Notes: generated by a model not told the origin, from the letters alone. DNA of 18,562 bases from JAGLHV01 sp023143305 [NCBI: Clostridia bacterium] (GCA_030637025.1 DAOVVV010000041.1:1-18562), one strand, 5' to 3'. Numbered from the stretch's first letter, positions 1 to 7,317 are shown. Numbers and translations are program-made.

Positions 1-2134
1 GAGGAAAAATATATCCTCCTATTCCATCACAAAGACAATTTACTTCATTCTTGTTTTGCTTAGCAAATTCTATCATCGCTTTAGGGGACATACCGGTCCT
101 ATAAACTTTTGCCTTATACTTTTGAGCCATTTTTTCCACAACACGGGAAACATTTACCGGAACGGCTATATTCCCACCCATTGTCTTTAAAACTAATAAA
201 ATGACTATGGCTAAAGCGATATCATTCCTGATGATATTTCCCTTTTCATCAACAAGAAAAACTTTTTCCGCTCCCGTATCTAATAAAAAACCGGCATCCG
301 CTTTTAAAGTTGTCCCAATAGAAGATACTTGTTTCAGGGAAGAATCAAAGTCTTCTTTGTTTTTACTAATCTTTGTCTCATCAAGATGAGCATTAAGCGC
401 TACTACATCACATCCTAATTTTCCAAAAATAGAGGGAAAAATAAACGAAGCACTACTAAAGGCATAATCCAAAACTATTTTAAATCCTGCCTCTATTATA
501 ACATCCTTATTTATATAATTTAAGAACCCTTCTTTATAATATTGATTGGCTTGATGAGGAAGACTGATAGAACCAATTTTAGATGAATTTATCCTTTTAA
601 AATCCTCTCTGGAAAATAACTGTTCAATTGCCCGTTCCTGCTTGCTGGAAATATCTATCCCTTGATAATCAAAAAACTTAATATCCATCATTTGAGATTC
701 ATAAGGAGAAATCCTTACATGAATTCCCCCTTTTTCTCTTTCCTTTCCTAATTCATATCTCACTACCGGTATAGGTGAAGTTCTTAAATCCCCTACATGG
801 ATTCCTGCCGACATCAAACCGGAAATAATTGCCCTTTTTATCATCCTGGAAGCACGATGACTATCCCGACTGGTTAAAACATATGCTCCCTCCCCGAGAA
901 ATGCACCATATGCCGCTCCTACCCGGGCAGCAAATTCAGGAGTAATTTCAACATTAATCAAACCGGTAATACCATACGCACCAAAAAGGTCCTTAAGCCA
1001 CTTCTCTCCCCAAACTAAACTGGTGGAAAGAATTGCTCCGTCATCAATTATTTTATACGGCCAAACCTTTATATTCGCCTTAATTTCACTTTTTATTCCA
1101 ATACTACATTCATCACCAATAACTACTCCTTCATTAACAATTGCTTTTTTTTGTAAAAGTGTCCCGTAACCTATAGTACTTTCCTTTATTTCAACTTCTT
1201 TTCCTACCTTCACCCCATCCCACAAAACACACTTTGTAATTACTGCTCTCTCATCAATAATCACATTATTTCCAATAACAGAATTTTCTATTTCCACATT
1301 TCCCTTAATCTGACAACCCTTACCGATAATAACCTTTCCGGCTAATTTTACCGAAGGCGCAATTAAACTATCTTCTCCCACCCAATTTTCCTGACCGGTA
1401 GATTTTATTCCGGGAATATTAATCGACATTGACTGCTTTAACACATCAAAGTGTACCTGACGATATTCATTTAAACTTCCAATATCTTTCCAGTAGCCTT
1501 TAGCAATGTAACCATATAAAGATTTTTTGTTCTCTAATAAAAAGGAAAACAAATCTTTACTAAAATCAAATTTCTTATTAGCCGGAATATACTGTAAAAC
1601 CTCCGGTTCTAATATATATATACCGGTATTAATTGTGTCTGAAAAAACTTCACCCCAATTAGGTTTTTCCAGAAATCTGGTTATCTTCCCTTTAGTATCG
1701 GTAATTACCACCCCAAAAGACAAGGGATTATTAACCCTGGTTAAAACTATTGTAGCCAGAGATTTTTTTTGTTTATGAAACTTTATAGCCTCCTGAAGAT
1801 TAAAATCAGTTAACACATCTCCACTAATAACAATAAACGTTTCTTTTAACAAATGCTCCGCATTCTTAACACTCCCTGCCGTTCCCAAATCCGTTGCGGC
1901 AAACACATGAGATATTTTTACTCCAAAATTTTCACCATTTCCAAAATGGTTAGTAATTACTCCCGGCTGATAATAAAGAATAGACAAAATATCATCAATA
2001 TTATTTTTTTTTAAAAGTTCTACAATATGTTCCATAATGGGCTTATTCGCTATAGGAACCATCGGCTTGGGAATATTACAGGTTAAAGGACGCAATCGCG
2101 TACCAAATCCTCCCGCCATAATTACTGCTTTCAT
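1..2134 (-). CDS. Bifunctional mannose-1-phosphate guanylyltransferase / phosphomannomutase-like fusion (partial, C-terminus missing)
   Basis: My reading of the minus strand gives one open frame of about 711 codons from the ATG at 2134 to the window edge. A ribosome site (AAAAGGAGAT) lies about ten bases upstream. The N-terminus carries the nucleotidyltransferase signature (residues 1-18, MKAVIMAGGFGTRLRPLT) followed by KPMVPIANKP. Hexapeptide left-handed beta-helix repeats follow at about residues 250-350 (for example VIIGKGCQIKGNVEIENSVI). From about residue 370 a phosphohexomutase-like region begins, with TSRDSHRASRM near 415-425 where canonical enzymes have the phosphoserine loop. Family members join NDP-sugar synthesis to a mutase domain and feed GDP-mannose or related sugars into polysaccharides; this is known from the family, not shown here. 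The usual mutase metal loop DGDxDR appears degenerate (DAGFLLDTGAEK near 611). About 120 residues are probably missing, judging from related proteins of roughly 830 residues. The nucleotide substrate (GDP or UDP) cannot be told from sequence alone. Confidence 0.9.
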   Translation of the reverse strand, partial: MKAVIMAGGFGTRLRPLTCNIPKPMVPIANKPIMEHIVELLKKNNIDDILSILYYQPGVITNHFGNGENFGVKISHVFAATDLGTAGSVKNAEHLLKETFIVISGDVLTDFNLQEAIKFHKQKKSLATIVLTRVNNPLSFGVVITDTKGKITRFLEKPNWGEVFSDTINTGIYILEPEVLQYIPANKKFDFSKDLFSFLLENKKSLYGYIAKGYWKDIGSLNEYRQVHFDVLKQSMSINIPGIKSTGQENWVGEDSLIAPSVKLAGKVIIGKGCQIKGNVEIENSVIGNNVIIDERAVITKCVLWDGVKVGKEVEIKESTIGYGTLLQKKAIVNEGVVIGDECSIGIKSEIKANIKVWPYKIIDDGAILSTSLVWGEKWLKDLFGAYGITGLINVEITPEFAARVGAAYGAFLGEGAYVLTSRDSHRASRMIKRAIISGLMSAGIHVGDLRTSPIPVVRYELGKEREKGGIHVRISPYESQMMDIKFFDYQGIDISSKQERAIEQLFSREDFKRINSSKIGSISLPHQANQYYKEGFLNYINKDVIIEAGFKIVLDYAFSSASFIFPSIFGKLGCDVVALNAHLDETKISKNKEDFDSSLKQVSSIGTTLKADAGFLLDTGAEKVFLVDEKGNIIRNDIALAIVILLVLKTMGGNIAVPVNVSRVVEKMAQKYKAKVYRTGMSPKAMIEFAKQNKNEVNCLCDGIGGYIFP

Positions 2135-2213
2135 TACATAAATCTCCTTTTATTACTTTTTTTATTAAATAAATCAATAAACCCCATCAATTTTTAAATA
2201 ATCCTTTCCCTTA

Positions 2214-2954
2214 TTAATACTTGACTCGAATCAAGGTTAATCCCTTTGCCAGAGCGGTAGGACCTGCAAATTTTCTATCCCGCTTATTTAAGATATCCTT
2301 TATATCATCCGCCTGAAATTTACCTCTGCCTACTTCAACTAACGTCCCCACTATATTTCTCACCATTTTATATAAAAAATTTGTTCCCTCTATCAAAAAA
2401 ATACAATATTCACCTTTTCTTTTTATCTTAAACTTTAAAATCCTGCATCTTTTGTTTTTGTTTCCACTTCTTGCTGCACAAAAAGAAGAAAAATCATGCT
2501 CACCAATAAAATATTCCGCTCCTTTTTGCATTGATTTAATATCTAAAACATATGAAACCTGCCAGATAAAACGATGATGAATTGCTGATGAAAAAAAACT
2601 ATTCAGAATTTTATATTCGTATATTTTACTCCTGCTTGAATACCGGGAATGAAAATCCAAAGGAACTTCCTCTATTGCAATGATAACAATATCCACAGGT
2701 AAAAGACTATTTAAGGCTTTTTGTAAATTCTGTAACTTTATTTTTTTTTCAGTTTTAAAATTAGCTGCCTGTCCTTGAGCATGAACGCCTGCATCAGTCC
2801 TGGCCGCACCAATCAAGGAAATCTTTTTGCCTAAAACTTTTCCTAAGGCTTTTTCCAATATTCTCTGTATGGTTTTAACTTTCTTTCCTTTTTGTATCTG
2901 CCAACCGGAATAATTTGTACCATCGTATTCAATAATTAGTTTTATATTACGCAC
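2214..2954 (-). CDS. truA: tRNA pseudouridine(38-40) synthase TruA
   Basis: TruA isomerises uridines 38-40 of the tRNA anticodon arm to pseudouridine in the cytoplasm. The protein shows the family hallmarks: RNIKLIIEYDGTNYSGWQ at the N-terminus, the catalytic motif RTDAGVHAQGQ with Asp54, and the C-terminal MVRNIVGTLVEVGRGKF. I chose the GTG at 2954 because family members typically begin immediately before the (R)NIKL-IEYDGTNY block. This gives 246 residues, against about 270 in E. coli. The frame stays open up to a GTG at 3005, and a TTG at 2972 is another possible start, but the 3005 start would overlap asd and has no ribosome site. The gene lies 23 bases after the asd stop and is probably co-transcribed with asd from the promoter at 4025-4054. 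Function is secure; the start is moderately sure. Confidence 0.93.
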   Translation of the reverse strand: MRNIKLIIEYDGTNYSGWQIQKGKKVKTIQRILEKALGKVLGKKISLIGAARTDAGVHAQGQAANFKTEKKIKLQNLQKALNSLLPVDIVIIAIEEVPLDFHSRYSSRSKIYEYKILNSFFSSAIHHRFIWQVSYVLDIKSMQKGAEYFIGEHDFSSFCAARSGNKNKRCRILKFKIKRKGEYCIFLIEGTNFLYKMVRNIVGTLVEVGRGKFQADDIKDILNKRDRKFAGPTALAKGLTLIRVKY

Positions 2955-2977
2955 TTTATCTATCTTTTTCAATTTTA

Positions 2978-3991
2978 TCAGATAATCTCTTTCTCGACTA
3001 AACACTCTGCAATCTGAACGGCATTTAAGGCCGCCCCTTTTAATAAATTATCACTAACAATCCACAAATTTAATCCATTTTCAACACTTGTATCCGATCG
3101 AATCCGTCCTACAAAAGTTTCTTCTTTATTGGCACAATAAAGAGGTAGAGGGTATTTTAATTTAGCAATATCATCCCATACTATTATTCCACAAGACTCA
3201 GATAGAATATTTTTCACTTCTTCAGGAGAAATCTTTTTTTCCGTTTCAATATTTACCGATTCGGAATGCCCCCTAAAAACAGGAACCCTTACACAAGTAG
3301 CAGTAACTTTTATAGATTCGTCATTCATAATCTTTTGAGTTTCTTTTACCATTTTAATTTCTTCCCTGGTATATCCGTTCTCTCCAAAAACATCAATATG
3401 GGGAATGACATTATAAGCAATCTGATAAGGAAAAACTTTACAATCTGTTTTCTTATCGGTTATATCTGCATCCTTCTGGTTTTGTAGTTCCAGCATTGCT
3501 TCTTTTCCCGCTCCGGATACAGCCTGATAAGTAGAAACGACTACCCTTTTTATCCCTGCTGAGCGATGAATAGGATTTAAAACTACTACCATCTGGATAG
3601 TAGAGCAATTAGGATTGGCAATGATTTTTTTTCCCTTAGATAAAGTATGTGCATTTACCTCCGGAACAACTAAAGGAACATCTTCATCCATCCGCCATGC
3701 ACTGGAATTATCAATTACAAATACCCCTTCTTTACTGGCTATAGGAGCAAACTTTTTAGATATTTCAGATCCGGCAGAAAATAATGCAATTTCTATCCCG
3801 TTAAAAGAATTATCTTTTAGTTCTTCTATCTTTATTTCTTTTCCGCAAAATTTTCCTGTTTTCCCTATCGAACGTTGAGAAGCCAAAAGTTTTAGACTGG
3901 CTACAGGAAACTTTCTTTTTTCCAGCATCCTTACCATTTCCTGCCCCACTACACCGGTTGCCCCTACTACTGCAACATTATAATTTTTCAT
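2978..3991 (-). CDS. asd: Aspartate-semialdehyde dehydrogenase
   Basis: This enzyme reduces L-aspartyl-4-phosphate to L-aspartate-4-semialdehyde with NADPH, the branch point to lysine/diaminopimelate, threonine and methionine. The N-terminal nucleotide loop reads GATGVVGQEM. The catalytic cysteine is Cys129 in NPNCSTIQ and the catalytic His is His242 in FRGHSESV. The stretch STYQAVSGAGKEAM is also typical of the family. I take the ATG at 3991 (338 residues, MKNYNVAVVGATG), because a strong ribosome site GGAAGGTG lies just upstream. An ATG at 4009, six codons earlier, abuts that site and has no site of its own. The gene heads an operon with truA. The usual neighbours dapA and lysC are not in this window. 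Confidence 0.96.
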   Translation of the reverse strand: MKNYNVAVVGATGVVGQEMVRMLEKRKFPVASLKLLASQRSIGKTGKFCGKEIKIEELKDNSFNGIEIALFSAGSEISKKFAPIASKEGVFVIDNSSAWRMDEDVPLVVPEVNAHTLSKGKKIIANPNCSTIQMVVVLNPIHRSAGIKRVVVSTYQAVSGAGKEAMLELQNQKDADITDKKTDCKVFPYQIAYNVIPHIDVFGENGYTREEIKMVKETQKIMNDESIKVTATCVRVPVFRGHSESVNIETEKKISPEEVKNILSESCGIIVWDDIAKLKYPLPLYCANKEETFVGRIRSDTSVENGLNLWIVSDNLLKGAALNAVQIAECLVEKEII

Positions 3992-4024
3992 TTTTTCTAC
4001 ACCTTCCATTTTTATAATTGATGT

Positions 4025-4054
4025 ATTTTACACTAACTTCTTTATCGTTGTCAA
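4025..4054 (-). promoter_or_regulatory. Sigma70-type promoter of asd-truA
   Basis: On the minus strand TTGACA (4054-4049) is followed after 18 bases by TAAAAT (4030-4025). Transcription would start near 4018, giving a leader of about 25 bases before the asd ATG at 3991. Confidence 0.65.
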
Positions 4055-4218
4055 GAAACTTTTATTTTAGATTTCTCCCTTTAAAAAAAATTGAAAAGAT
4101 AATCTATAAAAAAGATTTTATCCCTTTTTAAAATACAGCTAAAAAGATAGTGTAAGATATGTTCCTATTGCCAGAACGAGGGGACAAAATTACAGGGAGA
4201 TGAGGTAATTTAAATTTT

Positions 4219-4492
4219 TTATTTCTTTTCGTTGTCTTGACTCAATCTCTTTGCATTTGGAAATAGTTTCTTTGCGATTGGCAGTAATTCTTCCAGTAAT
4301 TCCTTGCACCTTTTCTTCCTTTGGTTTTGGCATAGCGGTCAATTATTTTATGGCTGCTTCCAGAATGTTTTTTTTCTTTTTTAGTTTTTTATAGTTTATT
4401 TCTATGGATTCTAATTATTTTGATGTCTTTGCTGAATCGTCTTTTAATTGTTAATCAGGGTTTTTGTTGTTTTCAAATCCATATTCTTTGAC
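4219..4492 (-). pseudogene. Decayed gene for a small, highly charged protein (copy 1)
   Basis: Reading the minus strand from 4492 gives VKEYGFENNKNPD, QLKDDSAKTSK, LESIEINYKKLKKKK and NILEAAIK, LTAMPKPKEEK. Three of the gaps are TAA codons that one base change from CAA or GAA would explain. A shift near 4307 then moves to a frame reading CKELLEELLPIAKK, LFPNAKRLSQDNEKK and a stop at 4219. The product would have been a lysine- and glutamate-rich, probably helical protein of around 100 residues. The first ~75 bases of the remnant closely match 7155-7229. Its 5' end is cut exactly where the CTGCCCCTT repeat begins (4495). I do not recognise the family; an accessory or insertion-sequence gene is possible. 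Confidence 0.5.
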
Positions 4493-4494
4493 GT

Positions 4495-4507
4495 CTGCCC
4501 CTTAGAG
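4495..4507 (+). repeat. CTGCCCCTT-TAGAG repeat, third copy
   Basis: CTGCCCCTTAGAG here matches the two arms at 4562-4577 and 4678-4693 except for missing bases in the middle. It sits directly beside the truncated 5' end of the decayed gene at 4219-4492. Confidence 0.4.
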
Positions 4508-4561
4508 GTCTCCTATATTTGATCAAGAACCGTCCGCCAATAAGTAAATAGTGAATAATAC

Positions 4562-4693
4562 CTGCCCCTTGTTAGAGAACCTATGTATGACTGGATAAAT
4601 TCCTTAACTGCTATTTCAATCATTAGATTCTAATAAAAAATTTATCATCGCCTTTTGTAGGTAACTTCATTTCTACCCTCTACCAAGGGGCAG
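4562..4693. mobile_element. Possible 132-bp MITE-like element with 16-bp inverted repeats
   Basis: The left arm CTGCCCCTTGTTAGAG (4562-4577) and the reverse complement of the right arm (4678-4693, CTGCCCCTTGGTAGAG) match at 15 of 16 positions. The 100 bases between are AT-rich and code for nothing I recognise. The arrangement resembles a non-autonomous element left by a transposase, but no clear target-site duplication is visible, so it could also be a plain repeat pair. Confidence 0.35.
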
Positions 4694-4731
4694 TTTTCAA
4701 CTTTTTCAAAAATTGTTTTAATTATTACTTT

Positions 4732-4887
4732 TTACTCTCTTAAATCATTCATATCTTCTTCCAAGTTAAATACAGATTTATCAGCAACTATATTTATTTC
4801 TATTATTCCATCATTTATAATCGCATAACCTGTAAGAATACAAACTAAAAGAAAAGTTAACGTTCCAAATAGGATACTATAATTTAG
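4732..4887 (-). pseudogene. Small membrane-anchored ORF without a start codon
   Basis: Directly after the stop of the secreted-protein gene (4884) the minus strand is open for 51 codons to a TAA at 4732. It reads SILFGTLTFLLVCILTGYA, then IINDGIIEINIVADKS and VFNLEEDMNDLRE. It looks like a signal or membrane segment followed by a short acidic tail. No ATG, GTG or TTG lies in frame before the hydrophobic segment. It is either a decayed fourth gene of the upstream operon or a product started from a non-standard codon. Confidence 0.35.
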
Positions 4888-5393
4888 TCAACTTTAACTT
4901 GCGTAGATGTTAGCACATATGCAGCATAATATGAACCCTTTTTAAACTTAACATCCTTTCCTTTCTTAAAAATGGCAAGGACACAACAAAAAGCAGTTAA
5001 TGCAACACTTCCTGCCAATTTACTTTGACCTTTTGCTCCCTTTGTTGAACTTATTTGCAATTGACTACCGTCAACTGCTTCAACAAACTGCAGTGTAACG
5101 ACTAATTTTCCTGCAGTACCCACCATTCCAGCTGCACTTACTTCAGAAACTTCGCCTATTGCGATTGCTCCTTTTTTTACTACAACTTTTCCATTGATCT
5201 TAGTATCAGAATCAACAGAAAATTTAATCCTCTGTCCAACTTGTGCTGTTTTAGATGATACAGTTTCGACTAATTTTAAATTGACAGGTGTACCTGTTGA
5301 AACCTTAATAATCTCTGCAGCAACAGGTATACCTAAATTTCCTAACATAAGTAGTACTAATGCTAATTTAAAAAATCCGGTTATCATTTTCAT
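4884..5393 (-). CDS. Secreted beta-rich protein of unknown function
   Basis: This 169-residue protein starts with a classical signal peptide (residues 1-26, MKMITGFFKLALVLLMLGN to PVAAE). The exported part reads like a recurrent family of secreted proteins with the pattern GTPVNLKLVETVSSKTAQVG, then FSVDSDTKINGKVVVKKGA, a GMVGTAGKLVVTL segment, AVDGSQLQI, and a closing KGSYYAAYV. I know this pattern from hypothetical exported proteins of Acidobacteria and similar groups; no function is established. A hydrophobic stretch (SVALTAFCCVLAIF) lies near residue 130, so it may be membrane-associated. The ATG at 5393 has a strong ribosome site (GAGGGGGTGA). It lies 18 bases after the TPR gene and is almost certainly its operon partner. 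Confidence 0.75.
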   Translation of the reverse strand: MKMITGFFKLALVLLMLGNLGIPVAAEIIKVSTGTPVNLKLVETVSSKTAQVGQRIKFSVDSDTKINGKVVVKKGAIAIGEVSEVSAAGMVGTAGKLVVTLQFVEAVDGSQLQISSTKGAKGQSKLAGSVALTAFCCVLAIFKKGKDVKFKKGSYYAAYVLTSTQVKVD

Positions 5394-5411
5394 TTTTTCA
5401 CCCCCTCTCTC

Positions 5412-6254
5412 TTAAGGTATTTCTATTGGTTCAACATAAGTATTAATTAAATAATCATTATATCTTAAAGCTGCTCGACCAGAACCATAAATTCCACCCA
5501 AATGCCATCCAAATCCAATAATTGATAAAAGTACCCCTGTGCCATCATTTTGACTTTGAAATGCAGAAATAGACCCATATAATAAAAGTCCTATCGTGCA
5601 AAAAGATGCCAGTCCAGAGTTAGGACTTTTAGAATAAAAATATCCACTCCCCGGTATGATGGCAGATAAAATGCCAGCTTTTCGGGGAGAACAAAAACGG
5701 ATACTTTCCCCTTTTTTAGCATTCAAAATTGCTTTCATTTTATATTCATTATACCGAAATTCCGACCCAATAGATTCAAACTCTTTTACTGCATTACTCC
5801 ATTTTTTCATTCGCATCAAAGATAAACCACGATAAAATTGACTTACCCATTTTGTTGACTGCGGGCATTCATTAGGCATATTAAGTATTGCAATTGCTGA
5901 TGAATATTCACCTATGTGATATTTTGATCTTCCTCGAAAATATCTACCAATATAATTTGATTCCATTGGAAAATCAAAATTTTCAACTTGTCCGGAAAGC
6001 TTCAATGCGTAATAGTAATCTTCGGACTTTTCAGCAAATTTTAACATTGTTTCAATAAGAGTTAATTCATTTCGTAAATTTGGAAAATAAAAAAAAGAGC
6101 GGAAATATTCTTCCGCAGCTAGTTTGAATTCACCGCGCAATGCTAATGTGTTACCATATTCAATTAAAGTTTTAGGTCCCAATTCACGGCAAGTGCCGAT
6201 ATTAACAGATAAACTTAAATAAAGCAGTATGATGACAATTTTTTTAAACATCAT
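5412..6254 (-). CDS. TPR-type envelope protein with hydrophobic C-terminal domain
   Basis: This is a 280-residue protein with an N-terminal signal peptide or anchor (residues 1-22, FKKIVIILLYLSLSVNIGTC; the final Cys could allow lipidation). Helical tetratricopeptide-like repeats fill about residues 25-180 (for example YGNTLALRGEFKLAAEEYF and FYRGLSLMRMKKWSNAVKEF). The C-terminal third begins with AGILSAIIPGSGYFYSKSPN and holds two hydrophobic segments (LASFCTIGLLLYGSISAF and GVLLSIIGFGWHLGGIYG). The PGSGYFY turn followed by membrane helices resembles the DUF5683-like domains of other envelope proteins. The start codon overlaps the stop of the YidD-like gene by 4 bases (ATGA), suggesting coupled translation. 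Work as an envelope scaffold is an inference; the specific function is unknown. Confidence 0.75.
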   Translation of the reverse strand: MMFKKIVIILLYLSLSVNIGTCRELGPKTLIEYGNTLALRGEFKLAAEEYFRSFFYFPNLRNELTLIETMLKFAEKSEDYYYALKLSGQVENFDFPMESNYIGRYFRGRSKYHIGEYSSAIAILNMPNECPQSTKWVSQFYRGLSLMRMKKWSNAVKEFESIGSEFRYNEYKMKAILNAKKGESIRFCSPRKAGILSAIIPGSGYFYSKSPNSGLASFCTIGLLLYGSISAFQSQNDGTGVLLSIIGFGWHLGGIYGSGRAALRYNDYLINTYVEPIEIP

Positions 6255-6640
6255 TTTCTCTCCGGTAATGGATCATAAAGCAATAATTTACTATCCTTAT
6301 GAATTAAAGGATACAAATATCTGTCGTGTCCACATCTATCCAAACGATCAACAATACATAAAAAACTTTTGAATGGACTTTGAGAGTTAATTGCCTGTAA
6401 TCCATATGTTGAACAACTTGGATACATTGGACAAAAGCTACGCACACCCTTTCCAATGACTTTCCTGTAACTCCAAACTATTACTTTTAAAGGAAAAGAA
6501 ACAAAATCTTTAAGATTTTGTTTATCTAGTTGCTTAATATCTTGATTTCCATAAACTATGTTCACTGATCCCAATAAAACAGAACAAATTAAAACAAATT
6601 TTGTGATATTTTTTATTCGTTCTATTTCTAATTTCTTCAT
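6251..6640 (-). CDS. yidD: YidD-like membrane protein insertion factor (divergent)
   Basis: YidD (DUF37) helps the insertase YidC place proteins in the inner membrane. This 129-residue protein keeps the family core: VIVWSYRKVIGKGVRSFCP, then MYPSCSTYGLQAI, and a C-terminal YDPLPE. Core cysteines are in FCPMYPSCSTY. It is longer and less alike than the usual ~70-80-residue form, with a hydrophobic N-terminal segment (KFVLICSVLLGSVNIVYG, about residues 14-31) that may be a signal peptide or anchor. The middle (DRLDRCGHDRYLYPLIHKD) replaces the usual RCHPWHPGG region. Canonical yidD sits between rnpA and yidC near the origin; here it starts a three-gene cluster with a TPR and a secreted protein, so its role may differ. 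The ribosome site (GGAAAAAACG) is weak. Confidence 0.78.
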   Translation of the reverse strand: MKKLEIERIKNITKFVLICSVLLGSVNIVYGNQDIKQLDKQNLKDFVSFPLKVIVWSYRKVIGKGVRSFCPMYPSCSTYGLQAINSQSPFKSFLCIVDRLDRCGHDRYLYPLIHKDSKLLLYDPLPERK

Positions 6641-6664
6641 TCGTTTTTTCCAAAAATAATTTTT

Positions 6665-6935
6665 TCAAGTTTCAATATTTGGCGCAGGCAATTCTTTACC
6701 ACAATGTTTACATATTTTTGCATCTGTCAAAATTTCTTCTGCACAAAAAAGACATTCTTTCTTTTTTCTTGATTTCCTGCCTTTTCGAATTGTTATTCCT
6801 GACCAAATAAAAAGTGCCATGCCCATTAAAACAAAAAAAATATCCAGTTGAATTGTTAGCTACCAAAACACCAAGAATTAAAACGGCTGCTATTATTTAC
6901 ACAAAACAACCAGCGGCTCCGGTTGGCTTGGATAT
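6665..6935 (-). pseudogene. Broken gene for a small membrane protein with a zinc ribbon
   Basis: The minus strand carries a coherent product in pieces. It begins ISKPTGAAGCFV (6935-6900), then TAA at 6899-6897, then IIAAVLILGVLVANNSTGYF (a membrane helix). After a one-base shift at a run of eight A (6833-6840), it continues VLMGMALFIWSGITIRKG and ends with a double-CxxC zinc ribbon (ECLFCAEEI, ICKHCGKEL) and a TGA at 6665. A ribosome site (AAAGGG) stands at the right distance before 6935, but the start codon is ATA. Lost ATG, internal stop and frameshift together make a pseudogene; each is one base from an intact reading. Small proteins with a membrane anchor and C-terminal zinc ribbon are common and mostly uncharacterised. 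An intact ATG-started piece of about 55 residues remains (from LMGMALFIW). Confidence 0.6.
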
Positions 6936-7142
6936 TTTTACCCTTTTTCCTGTTTTTTAATTTCTTATTTTACTGTTTTCATCTTTTATATATCATATTT
7001 TAAAAAAGCATTCAAGGAGAAAATCAACAGAGAAGTTTGTTTGCCGGAGTGGAATTATTTTTAGCCAGAGGCTGATCTTTGAAAGTGTGTGCGGTTTGTT
7101 TGCGAAGTAAGAGCGAAGCAAAGTAACTGATGCCTATGCGCC

Positions 7143-7253
7143 TCAGGAGGAAACGGATGTCTTTGCTGAATCGTCTTTTAGTTGTTGATCAGGGTTTTTG
7201 CGGTTTTCAATTTTATATTCTTTGCCGAAAATTTTTGTGGTTAGTTTTACCAT
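7143..7253 (-). pseudogene. Fragment of the small charged-protein gene (copy 2)
   Basis: An ATG at 7253 opens a 36-residue frame, MVKLTTKIFGKEYKIENRKN then PDQQLKDDSAKTSVSS, and a stop at 7143. Its last two thirds match copy 1 (4420-4492) at most positions, at both DNA and protein level. It keeps the N-terminus that copy 1 lost but breaks off after KTS, where copy 1 goes on for about 65 codons. It is therefore likely a 3'-truncated relic, not a real short gene. Confidence 0.45.
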
Positions 7254-7274
7254 GGAAAGTCTCTTTTTTGCAAT

Positions 7275-7305
7275 GAATTCTCCCCGCAGCTTACTGCGTG
7301 GATTC
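7275..7305. repeat. Imperfect palindrome with CGCAG/CTGCG stem
   Basis: CGCAG (7285-7289) and CTGCG (7294-7298) flank a CTTA loop, extended by CCCC/GTGG and GAAT/ATTC. The wording resembles palindromic CCCCGCAGC-TGCGGGG repeats scattered through many environmental bacterial genomes; here one arm has mutated. Confidence 0.45.
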
Positions 7306-7317
7306 TAAGCTGATTTA

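Larger units (their letters stand above)
4010..4883. other. 874-base stretch without an intact gene, holding gene remnants and repeats
   Basis: Apart from the asd promoter at its left end, the stretch holds a decayed charged-protein gene (4219-4492), a pair of inverted repeats (4562-4693) and a start-less membrane ORF (4732-4887). A further open frame of 36 residues (4513-4623, minus, beginning MIEIAVKEFIQSYIG) lies across the repeat pair and I do not recognise it. No RNA gene was seen. I saw no sequence of clear function between 4060 and 4218, only AT-rich DNA with a weak AAGAT-type palindrome near 4096-4120. Confidence 0.6.

Noticed and set aside
201-389. Open frame on the plus strand within the sugar fusion gene
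   Set aside because: It is an antisense shadow of the well-supported minus-strand frame, as is 1527-1778.
2955-3005. Longer truA start at GTG 3005
   Set aside because: It would overlap asd, has no ribosome site, and adds residues before the RNIKL block at which family members usually start.
4086-4135. AT-rich weak palindrome as a terminator
   Set aside because: No G-C stem and no clean T-run in a useful direction; nothing upstream on the plus strand needs terminating.
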